Source: Lutjanus erythropterus
Lineage: Eukaryota; Chordata; Actinopteri; Lutjaniformes; Lutjanidae
NCBI GenBank assembly: GCA_020091685.1
Contig: CM034609.1
Span: 16,814,204 to 16,878,203, forward strand
DNA: 64,000 nucleotides
Reading direction: 5' to 3'
Part shown: piece after piece, positions 31,726 through 44,600 of the stretch
Layout of the letters: each line of letters starts with the position of its first letter
Position numbering within the stretch: the first letter of the stretch is position 1
Made by a program: the position numbers and the translations under genes
The notes under the pieces: generated by a model
What the model saw: only the letters and a program-made list of their open reading frames with translations
Databases searched by the model: none
Told to the model about the DNA's origin: nothing

Positions 31726-34051
31726 AGCTAGTGGTTACTGAGGTTATGTGTGTTATATAGCTTATTTTCAACCTCCTCTTCAGTTTGGTGAATTTAAACT
31801 TTAGGGCATGTAGTGTATTACTTCAGACATGAAGCACAATGTAACACTTCCTGAAAGAGAAATAATTCTTTTTTTATGCTTTGTGTATCTTCAGATGCAG
31901 CACAATCTTAATGTTTGCACACACTCCCACTTTGTCACCAATAAAGTTTCCTCAAAACTTACCCAGCAGCCTTTGCAGAGTCCACAGAACCTTGTTTTTC
32001 AGGCTTCTTTGTGGCTGGCCCTGTTTCACGCTGCCCCAGGCACATCAGTGTAGCGCGCAGACGTTAAAGGGGTGTTCTGTATTGGCTCCTCTATTCAAAT
32101 GTCAGCATGACAGCTTAATTAATGTGGCCCAGAGGTGAGAAGCTGAGACTGTGGAAGTTTGTGGCTTCTTCTACACTCGCAGCAAAATTTCCTTCTTATT
32201 AAAAGTTCTCTTTCTGGCAGGCAGTCTGTCCAAAGTTTGTTTGAAAAAAAAAGTGAAGTATGTCTGCGGGTCACAGTGAGAGTGGCCTGAGTTTAGGGAT
32301 GTGAGTCATTTGATAAAACAGTGAAAGGTCAGAGAGTGTGAGCACACTCAGGTGTTGACAGCATAAAAGATGAATGTCCTTTAACAGCCCGAACGAGCGC
32401 TATCAAACTGACCCACCAGAGTGGCTCTGTAATCACACACAGACCAAAATAACCACCGGATAGTATCACAGCAGCAAATGTGTTATTGCTGCTGTTGTGA
32501 TGCTCTTAAAAAAACAGCTGTGTGTCACCACATGAAGATCCCAGCCTGTCACAATACACATTATGTTCAGGTAGTTTTGTATCTTGCAGGAATGCAGAGT
32601 CAGACAGTATGCAGACACTGTTAGCTTTATTTACAAGTGGATTAGTCTCGTGTTATTTAAAGCAGTAAGCATGCAAATAGCTCAGTGGCCACCAATATTC
32701 AGTAGTATTCAAAGGATGTGGCTTGCAGTCACTTGGTAAGCAAATACCTCGTCTTCCTGTTTTTCATTATCAAATGTTCTCACACCTGAAGAAAAGTCTG
32801 AACACATATAAAATCAGTGCTGTCTACCTTATTAGTCATTTGCTATCACTCACAGAGAGGAAATTTAACTGTAACTATTTCAAATTATGATTTAGATTAA
32901 TTGATTCTGTCTAGAGTGCAACTGACCAATATTATCAATCCAATATGCACCTGTATGAAAACCTTTTCTTTAAATAGAACAGCCTCATAAGCAGCAATTT
33001 ATGTATACTTGACCCTTTTCTTAATTCAGGTTTAATATATAATTTATTTATTTATTGTGTTTCATTTATAGTTATTTATTATTATTAAAAATACCAGTGA
33101 ATGGTGAAAGTTTACTGTTTAAGTGGCCTGATATCATTTTGGAGAATTCAGTTTGTTGTTAAGCTGTGAAATATCCTGCCTCCATTACATGTGTGGTCAT
33201 AAGCTGTAACTACTATTGACAAAAATGTGTGCTTATGTGTATTTTCTATATTTTGTATAAAAAATATCAGCCAATATATTGATATTGGAATTATTTTACC
33301 AAATTGTATCCGTATCAGCATGTGCCCCAAAAATCCAGTGTCGGTTGTTTGTGGTATTACATCCAAAAATATCATGTTTCATTTTGTCCATATTACAAAG
33401 CCACAAAAGAATGTTATTTTAGAGAAAATGTATATATTGAGATATTTTTTGTATATCCAAGCACAGTTGAAAAATATCGAGATGTTATTTATAAGCTGCA
33501 TCGCCCAGCCTTAATTTATACCATTTTAAATCAAATATCTTCAGATATTGGACTGTTGATCAGACAAAGCAAGATGTGAAATTCCCTCCTGTGGCTCTTA
33601 AACTTTGCAGCATTTTTCAAAATTTTCTGATGTCTGACAGACTAAACAATAAAATAACCCAGTTACTGAATCAACAGCTCATTCATTTTAAAGGTGTGAA
33701 AATAGAAACCTCTGCCTCCCCAAATACACCCACATGTTTAAATGTGACACCAGTGATGTCCTACAGTAAGGCTGTCCTCCGAGGTCATGCGTGGATGTCC
33801 TGCCAGCAGACTTCCTGTCTGCAGCCTGGCATCAGGAAGTGGGGTGCCTGCTTAATCAGGCAGAGGTAAACATGCCCTAAGAGGAAAAAGGAGGGAACAT
33901 TCCTCAGATGGAGTGGGGAGTACGTGTTGGCATTCAGCCAACAAAAAAACAAGGCCGCACACATGAACTGGGCCCACAGATACAGATGATGAATCTGAAT
34001 AATTAAAAAAATGAATAAATAACTATGTGAGGTGAGCCAAAAACTTTTAGG

Positions 34052-34850
34052 CTGGATTGCATCAAAAAGGATTGATTTTTAAACCTGATTAAATCATAGG
34101 TTATATGTTGCACAAAAGTTTTAAACTAGCTTAAAATGAAGAAACATTTCATTTAAACCTCTTTTTAATCCTCAGTTTAGCTTTTACTCTAACCTGAGAT
34201 CAAATATAAATCTGTTGCACCAAAAGTTGAAACTCAATTTTTTAAGACAATCCTGTATTAACTTTGACTGATGCTTGAAGAGGTTTTACTTTTAAAATAG
34301 TGGCCTTTTGAGATGGATTGAACAAAATAATTCTCTGCTGAGCCATCACGAGTAAGCTAACTAGGCTAACCAACTTTTTAGCCAGCTAGCAAAGAAAGTA
34401 ACTTTCAAAACTTTTTGGCCAGCTAGATAACAATTTAACCTTTTGTTTAACTTTTTGGCTGGCTCACCTAAAACTTTTTAGGTAACTAGCAAGCAATATA
34501 ACATTTTGTTAATTTTTGATCTAGTTTGCAAGCAGTGTAACATTTTTCTAAGTAATACAGATTTTCCCCCTCTTCCACTTAGTAGCTCCTGATATCACTG
34601 AAATGTATTACATATTATATTTTATTATTTTTTTTTCATTTGGGTAAGTAAACATCTGCATATTAATCAAACGCTTACATTTTGGTTTTACATAGCTAAA
34701 CTTGGATTTTACTTTGAAGTTTTAAATTGTGCAGCAGAGCAGCTTAACTACTTAACTTTAAATCTGGATTTACTCATTTTAAACCTAGTTTTATTAAACT
34801 CTGATTAGAACTAATCTTAGATTAAATTAATCTTTGTTGGTGTAACCCAG
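34052..34850. mobile_element. Possible MITE with diverged inverted ends and internal GCTAGC repeats
   Basis: The left end reads GATTGCATCAAAAAGGATTG. The reverse of the right end reads GGTTACACCAACAAAGATTA. Further in, TTAAACCTGATTAAATC on the left faces inverted AATCTTAGATTAAATTAATC on the right. The middle (34340-34550) has degenerate tandem units with CAGCTAGCAAG and AACTTTTTGGCC. No coding frame. Confidence 0.5.
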
Positions 34851-35549
34851 TGTTAGTGTTCTTTGAGCCTAAAAAGTAAGATTCCCTTTTCAAAGAAGAA
34901 AGCCCTGAGCAACACACCACGCCGCGACATCAAAAGAGCTGCTTTTCTTTTAACTTGACTTGAAGTTTGTCTCATCACAGCAGACTTTCTCTCCGAAGCA
35001 GACAAGTTAAACTCTGGTGCTGTGACATGGTGATCCCAGTCAGGCACTGATGTTGACAACATCTGTTGGCTTCTGATAACTGCTTGGAATTTCACACGGA
35101 TGGAGTGAAGTGTGTTTGCACTTGTCTTTGTGTGTGTACCCACCGGTATATGTGTGTGTTGTTTACAGAAGGTGGGTCACGTTTAGTGACACACTAGTAC
35201 TGTAGCCACAGATCCTGTGAGTGTGTTTGTGTAAGTGGGTGCAGGTGCAGACAGAGAGAATGTGGCACAGGGAAATGCTGAACAAGTAGAGAGGGGAGAG
35301 GGGATTCTGCAGTAAGGACACTGCAGTAAATACAGGCACACCTGTGATGGAGGAGGTGAAGTGTAGGTGAGAATCTGTGCCAAGCTATGTCACACCATCC
35401 GTAAGACCTTAACCTGGCTGTTATGTTTTATCTTATGTCCTCCGCCCTTGTCTTTTCCTGCTGTTCAACACTCCCATGCCATTTCTACCATGGGCTGTCC
35501 TCCCCTCCTCTGTCTAAAACTCCCTTTTCTGCTGGCTTTTATCCAGAGG

Positions 35550-35633
35550 ATGGGCTCAGTGTCCCGGTGCCTGAGGAGATGTCTCTGGGTCGGCTCCTGC
35601 GGCGTGCCTCCTCCAAGGCCTCCGACCTCCTGA
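35550..35633 (+). promoter_or_regulatory. tbc1d16: Upstream ORF overlapping the tbc1d16 start codon
   Basis: ATG at 35550, four bases into the second exon, opens a 27-codon frame ending at 35633. It overlaps the true ATG (35579) in a different frame. Ribosomes using it would bypass the main start, so leaky scanning or another promoter would be needed for full expression. Confidence 0.55.
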
Positions 35634-38600
35634 CCTTCAACCCCGGGGCGGGGGGCACATCGTTGCGCTCAGGCCTGGATGGCGAGATCATCTTCTCCAA
35701 AAATAATGTTTGTGTGCACCCTGCAGAGCCCCTGCCCGGCCTGGCCGAGCACCATCCAGGTTAGTCGGGACCAATGTTGAGAGTGTGTTTCCTGCTGTGG
35801 CTTTGTGGTGTAAACTTTTCCAAAAAAGTTAGGACACTTTGTAAAATATCAATAAAAACAGAATGCAATGATTTGCATAACTTTTTCGACTTGTATTGTA
35901 CTTGTAAGAAAAAATATTTAATGTTCAAATTGATCAACTTTAGTTTTTTTTTGTAAATATACTGAATTTAATGCCTACAACCCATTTCAAAAAAAGTTGG
36001 GACACGTGCAAACTTTTCTCAACGTTGTGGCATAAAACTTTAGATCTTTATTAAAAGATGAATAAAACAAGGCTATGACATGACAACAGCCATTCAACAA
36101 GAGCAAATGAGACAAGTGACGAGAAGAAGACAGCACACTGAGTAACTAAGAGGAGGCAGGACTATACAGACTCTGCAGCAATGTGTGTGTCAACTAGCTG
36201 TCAGAGAGAAGAGACAACTGGCAAGCACAGCAGGTAGAGGAGCATCACTACTACAAAAGAAAAAAAAAAGAAAATCAGTATTGAAAGCATTTCTTTGAAA
36301 GGAAGCGTGTCTTTTTCAGAGACCTTCCTGCTTAGTCCAAATAGGTAATGCCAAGACACATTCTGCACATGTTACTACAGCATGGCTTCATAGTAAAAGA
36401 GTCCAGGTACTACACTGGTCTGTCTGCAGTCCAGACCCGTCTCCCGTTCAAAATGTGTGATGCATTATAAAGTGGAAAATACAGTAAAAGAGACCCTGAA
36501 CTGTTGAGCAAGTGAAGTCATGTATCAAGCAAGAATGGGAAAGACTTTCATTTTCAAAACTTAAACAGTTCCTGATGGTCTTTAAAGGAAAGGTGATGTA
36601 ACACAGTGGTAAATATGCTCCTGTCCCAACATTTTTGGAATGTGTTGCAGCCATCAAATTCAAAATGAGTGTATATTTTCAAAAAACAACGAAGTTTGAA
36701 CATTAAATATCTTGTCCCTGTACTGTATTCAGTTGAGCATAGGTTGAAAGTTGATCATTAAATCTTTGCATTCTGTTACATTTTACACAACATCCCAACC
36801 TTTTTGGATACAGAAATCAGACTTTCTAAAAGCTAAAATGAGTCTAAAACAAACAGCTGTCGGCCAGATGTTCTGCTGTCAGCATCATTCAGACTTTGAC
36901 AGAAATCTCACCTTTGCTGCTTTCTACCTGTTAACATTCCTCCTTATGCTAAGACTGCTGTAACACAGTGAAACTATTTTAACTTGCTTTATTTTTGCAT
37001 GTGATAGATGTGTGCTTCTGGCCTAGTGGTGTTAAAATTGCAAGAATTACAGGACTCAGCTGTAACTGTTGCCATGTTGCCATTAGCGACCATTTTTAAG
37101 AAATTGGCGCTGCACATGTGTTTACTCATGTTACTCTTTTTTAAGTAAAGTAAATTAAGTTTTGTGGTGAAAAGTTTGAGTAGACCGTCAACATCACACA
37201 CAAATGTGCAAATTGATTCAGTTCAGAAAGAACCAGATGACCATAAAGGAAAAATGAAAAGGACATTCGTAAAGTCTTAATAGGCGAATTATCCCACCAT
37301 CTTTGAGCTGCAAAACACGATCAACATACATCACGATAAGTGACGCATCAAGTTCACCAGTTTAAGGTAGCACATCCTACATAAGCAAACATTAATGTGA
37401 TAAAGTTTTTTTAACATTCTTTTTTGTTACATCTTCATGATTAAGCTTTTTTGTGACGGTATAGTATCTTAATTACTCAAAATATAAGGTGACTAAAAAT
37501 GGCAACTGTGTTTTCAGTTTCTGCAACCAAAAGATGATAAAAGTGGTTGTCATCCCAGTAACCACTTTTATAAGATGAGCCCTGTGTTAGTTGCTTTTTT
37601 AATCTTACCCTGGTATGAACACTAACAGCATTTTCTTCATTTCTCCATCTCTTATCTCCTGTGATCCTCCATTTTTATCTGTGTGAGTGTGTGTGTTGCA
37701 AAGTGGTTACTCCGTTTCAGGTTTCCCTCTGTGTCGTCATCTCTTTGTGTCTTTATCTCCTCTCAGGTTTCATGTTTGTCTTTGCCTTGCAGCTGCTGGC
37801 TACTTGTAAAAAGTCTTATCTTTTCTTCTTTTGTCACCTGATTTTTCTCTACATAATTATTCCTAACTGAACTGTGGTTTATGTCGCCCCCTGCAGGCTA
37901 CCTGTGTGTGCACACGGAGAAGGATGAGAGCCTGGGCACCACTCTGATCCTGACCTGGGTGCCCAACTCCCGCATCCAGAGGCAGGATGAGGAGGCGCTG
38001 CGCTATATCACGCCAGAGAGCTCCCCTGTACGCAGGAATGCACGCCGCAGAGGCCGACGGTAGGAAAGCCCCTTCCTAAAGTGATAGTTTGGACATTTTA
38101 TGAAGTTTGTATGAAGTTCGTATCCATAGGCAGTGTATTACTTACAGTCAGCCTCATTTTCAGCAGAAAATGTATTTTAGCCACATAAAAAAAACAATTT
38201 CTCTTCAGCTGTACGCTATGTTAAGAATATTTTCGCAACTTTACCTTGTTGTCAGAGAGCCTTTTACTTTAGCCCCAGTTACACTGAGATTAAAAACATT
38301 TTTGATAAAGAGCGCAGACATGTTACTGATGCTGTTTTAAACCAACCGTCCCCTCCAGACCCCACTCCCGTCACCCAGCAGCCCCGGAGGAAGATGAGGA
38401 TGAGGAGAGGAACATCACCAGCAGCACTTCCACGGAGAGTCACAGCCTGGTGGTCGAGGCAGGAGCGGATCCCTCCTCGCACCAGCAGCAGCTGCCCTTG
38501 GCGGGGGAGGAGGGCGACGAGGGCTCCTGTGAGCTGTCGGACGAAGTAAGTCGGGACAGCACCATGGGCTCGGACTCGGACACTTTCTCCTCCCCCTTCT

Positions 38601-41600
38601 GCTTGTCCCCTGTCAGTGAGGCCCTCTGTGAGAGCAGCGGCTCCGTCTTCCTGGACAGTGAAAGCAGGTCAGTGAGATGGTCGACTTTCGTTATGATCTG
38701 TTATTATTTTTACACAGCAGAGTTAAGCTTGTTTTTTATTGTGTCATTCAGCTCAGGGGAAAATAGGTCCCTTGTCCGCTTCACTCCTCAAGTCTACCAC
38801 TGCCCCACAAATTATCGAAAATTGGGATGTTTTGGCCATCCTTGTAGCCAAATAGTTGATGTCAATGCCACTGTATGTCATATTCCTGTCTTTTTCCTCT
38901 CATTTTCTGTCTCTTTCTATAATTTCAGCTTAGAAAAAAGACCCAAAAATATGTTTTAAAGGAAGTGGGGTGTTTCTATTGCTGTGAATTGTTATTTTTA
39001 GGTGAGAGTACCGTAACAGGGCTGTCTTTGACTGGTAATTTTTTTTTATCTTAAAGTAAATGTTATTTAGGTGTTTGTCTACATTCCCCTCCTTAATGTA
39101 TTATTTCCTTTGACAGCATCTCATAATTGCCAATTCAGCCAGCAACTATCTGGTATCACTGTACCTGTTTAAGTTGTTTGTGTTGTGTTGCACAGTGTTG
39201 GCTACTAATCCTCACTGATTATTGTATAAAAACATGACTTTATTCACTGACTTTAGTGAAGCTGGATTATATTTCACAGAAAAAACATGCACTGGTCTTC
39301 TCTGTGACTCAACTCGTGATGATTTATGGAGTTTTCTGATACATTGCTAACAGACAGCTACTTCAGCTGCTAACTGCCAGTTAGCTTGGTTAGACACGGA
39401 GCTGATTCTGCGCGTGGTGAGAGCTCAAACACCGAGGAGTGCACTGCTAACTAGCTGTAGTGGTTAGCTACTTGAGCAACACGTAAAAATACCCGTTGAT
39501 AATAAACACTGTAAATCACTGAGAGTTGAGAAGCTTGAGGACACCAGAGAGAAAACCAGAAAATATGTAACTCCTTCAAAACGGAAAAAGCATTTTCTGA
39601 GAGACATACAACACATGAATGCAGTTAAGTGGTCCAATTAAAGCAGACTGAGTGGGCGGGCGGGCTGTGCTGTACCTGGTGCAGAAGACCATGATAAGAA
39701 ATTCACAACTAAACTAGAGCATTTTGCTCACAGGTATTTTTTTTTTTTACATATTTGGCCGCATTTAATATGAGCATCCAACACTGTAACATTATATATA
39801 TGACAGAAAATAAGGAAAAGCATAATAGGTCCCCTTTAAAAAAGTCTACAGAGCCTGTAGTAGTCAGTTTGAACAGGTAATGCATGTAGAATAGGCCTTG
39901 CGGTTAGTTTTACAAACAGGAAAACATAATAACATCCTGATGGCAACAAACAAAATTCATTTGCAAGGATATATGTCCAGAAAAAGCTAAAATACTAGCT
40001 GCTTTCTGGAGAATTTGTTAGTTGCAAAAAGAAGTTGGATCTTTTTGTTTCACTCTTCTGTTAGAATAGCTTTTAACAGCTCTGTTCAGGCTGTAAAACA
40101 TCACTACTGGTGGAGCTCTGAAGACGTGGCGTCAGCTGTTCCAGGCCAGAACTTTGTGGTGGCAGCACCTTCTTACCTTGTGCATTATTTGTATTTAATA
40201 TCCTGGTGATATCTCTGTTGGGTTCTGGTCTGTATAGCTCCCTGTAGGGTCTGAATGTGCTTGCTGCTGAATCTTTTACTGCCACATTGAGGAGCGAGGA
40301 GCAGCTTCAAGAGCAGAGCCTGTTCTGTCAAATATAAAGGCATTCGTTGCACTAAGTAGTTCCATAGCATTTAATGTTTGTAATGGTCTCTAAAATAAAT
40401 AAAACCAGTCATTGTCAGACCTTTAATACAGCTGACACATGCTGCTGATTGCCGTTCAACTTAATGAGGTTTAATTGTCAAGACAATCAAGACAGCAGTC
40501 AGCCTGATGGAGGTGGAGGAGATAACAGAAACATAAAAAAATGTCAGCCTCAAAGTAACTGAATCACATTTGTAATAGCGAGTATGCAAGTCATCTTTTT
40601 TATTATCATTTATCATTTTTAAGAATACCCAAATAGTTAAGAATGTGTGGGAGACAGTGTTTCACAAAGTCATTCAGTAACTCACAAAACCGCATGATTT
40701 TTCAACGCAGTCTGGGTTTACTAGTGTGTTCACAAATATCCACTGCAGGTAGGAGAGCCCAAAAGCATAATTTGAATCACAGTGAAACGAAGGATGTATT
40801 TACAGGGTGAAATATTATTATATCCATAAATATTTAAGAATGAATATTTGAAATGCTTTCAACGCTCTTTTTTTTTTTTGCATACTCCAGTACCGGCTGC
40901 ACTTTCTTGTTGTCTCTTCTCTCCAGTAGTGAGCTGAAACATCACTGCCGTGCCCACGTAGTCCTGCTTCTTCTCACTTACTCACAGTGAAACTTTTCCA
41001 CGCTGAGCTGCTTCCTCCGCGTAGAATCAAGAATGGCATCAAATATCGTTATTTTTCAGGGTGTTAAATCAAAATTAGAAATTCCGGTATTGTCACAGCG
41101 CTGGATTGGATGACTCAGGACCCATGGTAACACCACGTCTGAACAGGGCCTCTGGCTTCAGAGAACACATTTAGGACACTTGTAGCCTTTCTAATGTGCA
41201 TCAGAAAATTGCTTTTTGTTCACCTGGGCTGCAGTTAGATAGACAGGCACAGCAAATAATATTTTGTTAAATGTATTTATTCATTTAACAGGTGCAGTGA
41301 AATACAATAAACACTAGGGGCTCATTTTTAACATTTTAACATACACATAAAATTCTACAAATATAAAGGAAATAATAAAAATAATACCAAACACAGAAAA
41401 GTATGACTACGCAGCCGTTCTTTTTAATATAGTGGTTAGGTCAATGAGAAAATAAAAGAATATACAAATATACAGAACAGTTACACTTAAGTATTGATGG
41501 ATCTTACAGTGTCTTTAATTTAACTCTGTGATCAGTTATGAAGCCCCACACAGACTCAAAGTTTCCAGATGATCCCTTAAAGTTGTACTTAAGTTTTTCC

Positions 41601-44600
41601 AGGTTAAGGAACATTGTGGTGTCTTTAAGTCACAGACTTCCACTCCAGCAATATTCTTCTACGTGCAAACAGGGGTGAAAGGCCAGAGTGTCCTTTGATT
41701 TTACAATAATGCACATCAAGATTATTCAATTTGATTTTTCACAATTGTTTTTTAACAGCATTTTGTTGAGGCCCCCTGGCACCCCACTAAAGAGCCCCAG
41801 TTTGAAGTAACTGATATAAGGGATTTGATTTTAACTTGTTTACTCAAGTTTCACCAACACCAAAAATGTAACTCTTCTCAATATGCTGTGTAAGCCAGAT
41901 GGTTCTTTGTTACGTCTTCAGTTACTGTAAGCTACCACAAGGTGGAGCCAAAAATAAAAGAATTGATTGCGGTGAGGGCTGGTTTACACTGTAAGGCCAC
42001 ATGGTGGCTTACTGCACTACAGCTGGATGTCCCCTGGGAGTGACAGCAGGTAGATGACTTCAGTAGGAGGCATGAAAAGCTATCAGAGTTCAAGATGGGT
42101 TCATTTACGAGAAGCAGCTCTTAATCTAAATGTTTTATAATATCACAGATGGCTCAAAATAAGTCCCCAAATCCCACAAACCCCAAAACCTCAGTGCTCC
42201 CAGAGACTCTTCTCTAATCAAGCGAGCCATCTGGACAGCGATTGTGTTGCTGTCCGGACCTCACGGCCGTTTGACGTTATGATTCCCTCCGTGGTCGTTT
42301 CCTCACGCAGCTATTCGGCCTGACATGTTGCCCAGAATGTGCGAGCCTGTGTCAGTGTGTGTTTAAGCCTTCTTTAACCACTCTCAGACCACGGCTTGCT
42401 GTAAGTGCAGTCAGTGTGTGACTTGGCAGCGCTCTCTGCTTCACAGCTTCTAACCTTTACTCTGTCCTTCTCTTCCTCTGCGCTCCACTCGCTGTTAGTG
42501 TCTCTCTGGCACTTGTATCTGTCTTCCCTTTTGCCTGTTTTTCCCTTCTCCTCTCCTCCCTTATCCGTCCATTCCTTCAGCTGTATTTTGCATCTTTTCT
42601 CCTTGCTGCTTCTCTCTGTTTTTCTCAATATTGTTTCTTTCGGCATTGCCCACCTCTCAAATATCTTTCCCCCCCCTCCTCTTTCCCCTTCCCTTACTAA
42701 AGTCTGTGTGAAGCCCTTTGATTCCCAGTGCTCCCGGGGTTGTTGTGCTGGGCTGAATGTCAGCTCTCCGGATTAGAGCGCTGAAGAGAGCGGAGCAGCA
42801 GCCAAAACCCTGGAACCCACTCAATCTCCCTTTCTCTCTCCCTTGCTTTAATTGACACTGTTAAGGGGCCAGGAACTGGAAACATGTCACTTGGAATCAT
42901 TCAAAGAGAAAGAACCGCGTATGAGAGAGCGAGAGTGGATGAAAAGGGGGGGGAGAAAGAGCAGAAGGGTGGGAGAGAAATCCACAGCAATCTCTGTCAA
43001 GCTTCTTAACAAGTTTCTTTCAAGTTTAACAGTAGTTTATGAAGGCACTCTCAACTGTCAGTGTGCACTGTCTTCTTGAAGCTTTTCATTGCAGTGTTAA
43101 CACATGATAGTATCTCAGATGAGTGGTTTCCAACGTTTTCGGTTTGTGATGCCTTAAAACTGAAGCAGTTTCTTCCTCTAACCACTTATCACTGGTCACA
43201 TGCTACACAAAAACAGAATTGTTGTTGAAGTTTTGCAATTAATTGCCATTTATTAATTAGAAAATAAAATACTTTTTGAGGTAGACTTTAGCTGTTCCTG
43301 CTAGTGCAATAAGAAAATAAAACAAGATGTTAGGCCAAAATTAGAGCCCCTGAAAACTGCACACATCACAAATATGAGCCTTTAAATCAACATTCCTTCA
43401 TTTATGAAATTGACTGAATTTTGAGTTTGAGTTTTGACCCTTTGAGGTTGCTGTAGTCAGTGTTAGCAGCGTGGCGTAAGCAGCATTTTGTTCATTTCCA
43501 CAGATCAGAGGAAAAATATGTTTGAAAATATGAGCACATGTTGTTTTATGTTAAGCATGTGAAGTAAAATGGATCCATTCTTTAAGATAATGTTACTGCG
43601 ATCACAGTGTTAATTTCCATTAGCGCATTGATGGGAAGTTCCATTATACATTAGCATTGAGCTAACAGACTAAGTGCTAGTTATTTACATATATACAAAG
43701 TCGATTCAGCAATCACAAAAATCGAAAAACCATAAAAAAAGAATCACGATACTTGAGAATCAATTTTTCTTCTCTCAGACCTAAAGCTAGAACATAATTG
43801 CTTTAAGTCATATGTACTTAATAATTTGATTGCTTTCGAGTCAGCACTTTACATTAATGCAACTTAAATTTAAGGCAAGTAAACTTAAAATTTTACAGGT
43901 AAGTTTTTTGCGTTACACAAAGTAAATTGCTGCTCCTTTGTTTGCTATTTTAGTTTTTTAAATAGAATAAACATAATTGCCTGACCATAGCTGTGGTTCA
44001 GTGAGTTTACAAAAAACTTAATTTGTCTTGGTCTTCCAAGTCACCAAGAGAAAATGGCAGCTAACCTGCAAGGGTAAAAAATCTGGAAAAGACATGGACG
44101 TCATGTTGTGAGATGCACAATACCAAGAAAAACCTGAAGCACTTTTGCTTAAATATGAGTTGCAAACTAAGGGAATGGGGTGTAATTTCAAGTTGTTATA
44201 ATACACGAAGTAGAGTGGCATCACTAAAGCACAAAGCTGAATTTGACACATGACTTCAGGTATTACTGAAATTCACTTTTTACAGTGTGTTTTTCTTCCT
44301 TGCTGTATTTGTATAATTTCTAGAGGCCTCAAGAAGACAAAAGAAGTCATTAGAAATAAATTAATGCAGCAGAAATATCTTCTGCTTTCATATACTGTTA
44401 GAGTGCCAAACATTTACTGAAGGCCTCCTCTTTTTTTTTTTTTTAGACGTTTTTATGTTTTATTGCTTTACAAAAAAAGAAATCAAAGATTTAATGTGGG
44501 TTTTTTGACACAGAACACCAGAAAGAAAGACCCTTTATTGCCAATACAAAAACAGATCTCCACAGATCTCTCCTTCTCTTCAATATAATGGAACTAGGTG

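Larger units (their letters stand above)
29177..35546 (+). other. tbc1d16 intron 1
   Basis: About 6.4 kb with no exon recognised. It holds repeats at 30099-31020 (a split element), 31040-31340, 31462-31725, and a larger element at 34052-34850. The acceptor TTTATCCAG ends at 35546. Confidence 0.6.
35760..37896 (+). other. tbc1d16 intron with a Tc1/mariner relic
   Basis: About 2.1 kb. Half of it is a decayed transposon (35808-36812). The rest is AT-rich and anonymous. The acceptor CCCCCTGCAG ends at 37896. Confidence 0.7.

Noticed and set aside
38668-38959. Readthrough of tbc1d16 coding exon 3 to a stop at 38959
   Set aside because: A good donor (AG|GTCAGT) at 38668 and a phase-matched acceptor at 48312 restore the family sequence (LEQLCGVFRVDLGHMRSLRL).
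42374-43079. Lys/Glu-rich and Ser/Leu-rich open frames on both strands
   Set aside because: They come from C/T-rich and A/G-rich simple sequence. There is no domain, and no splice sites fit a phase of tbc1d16.
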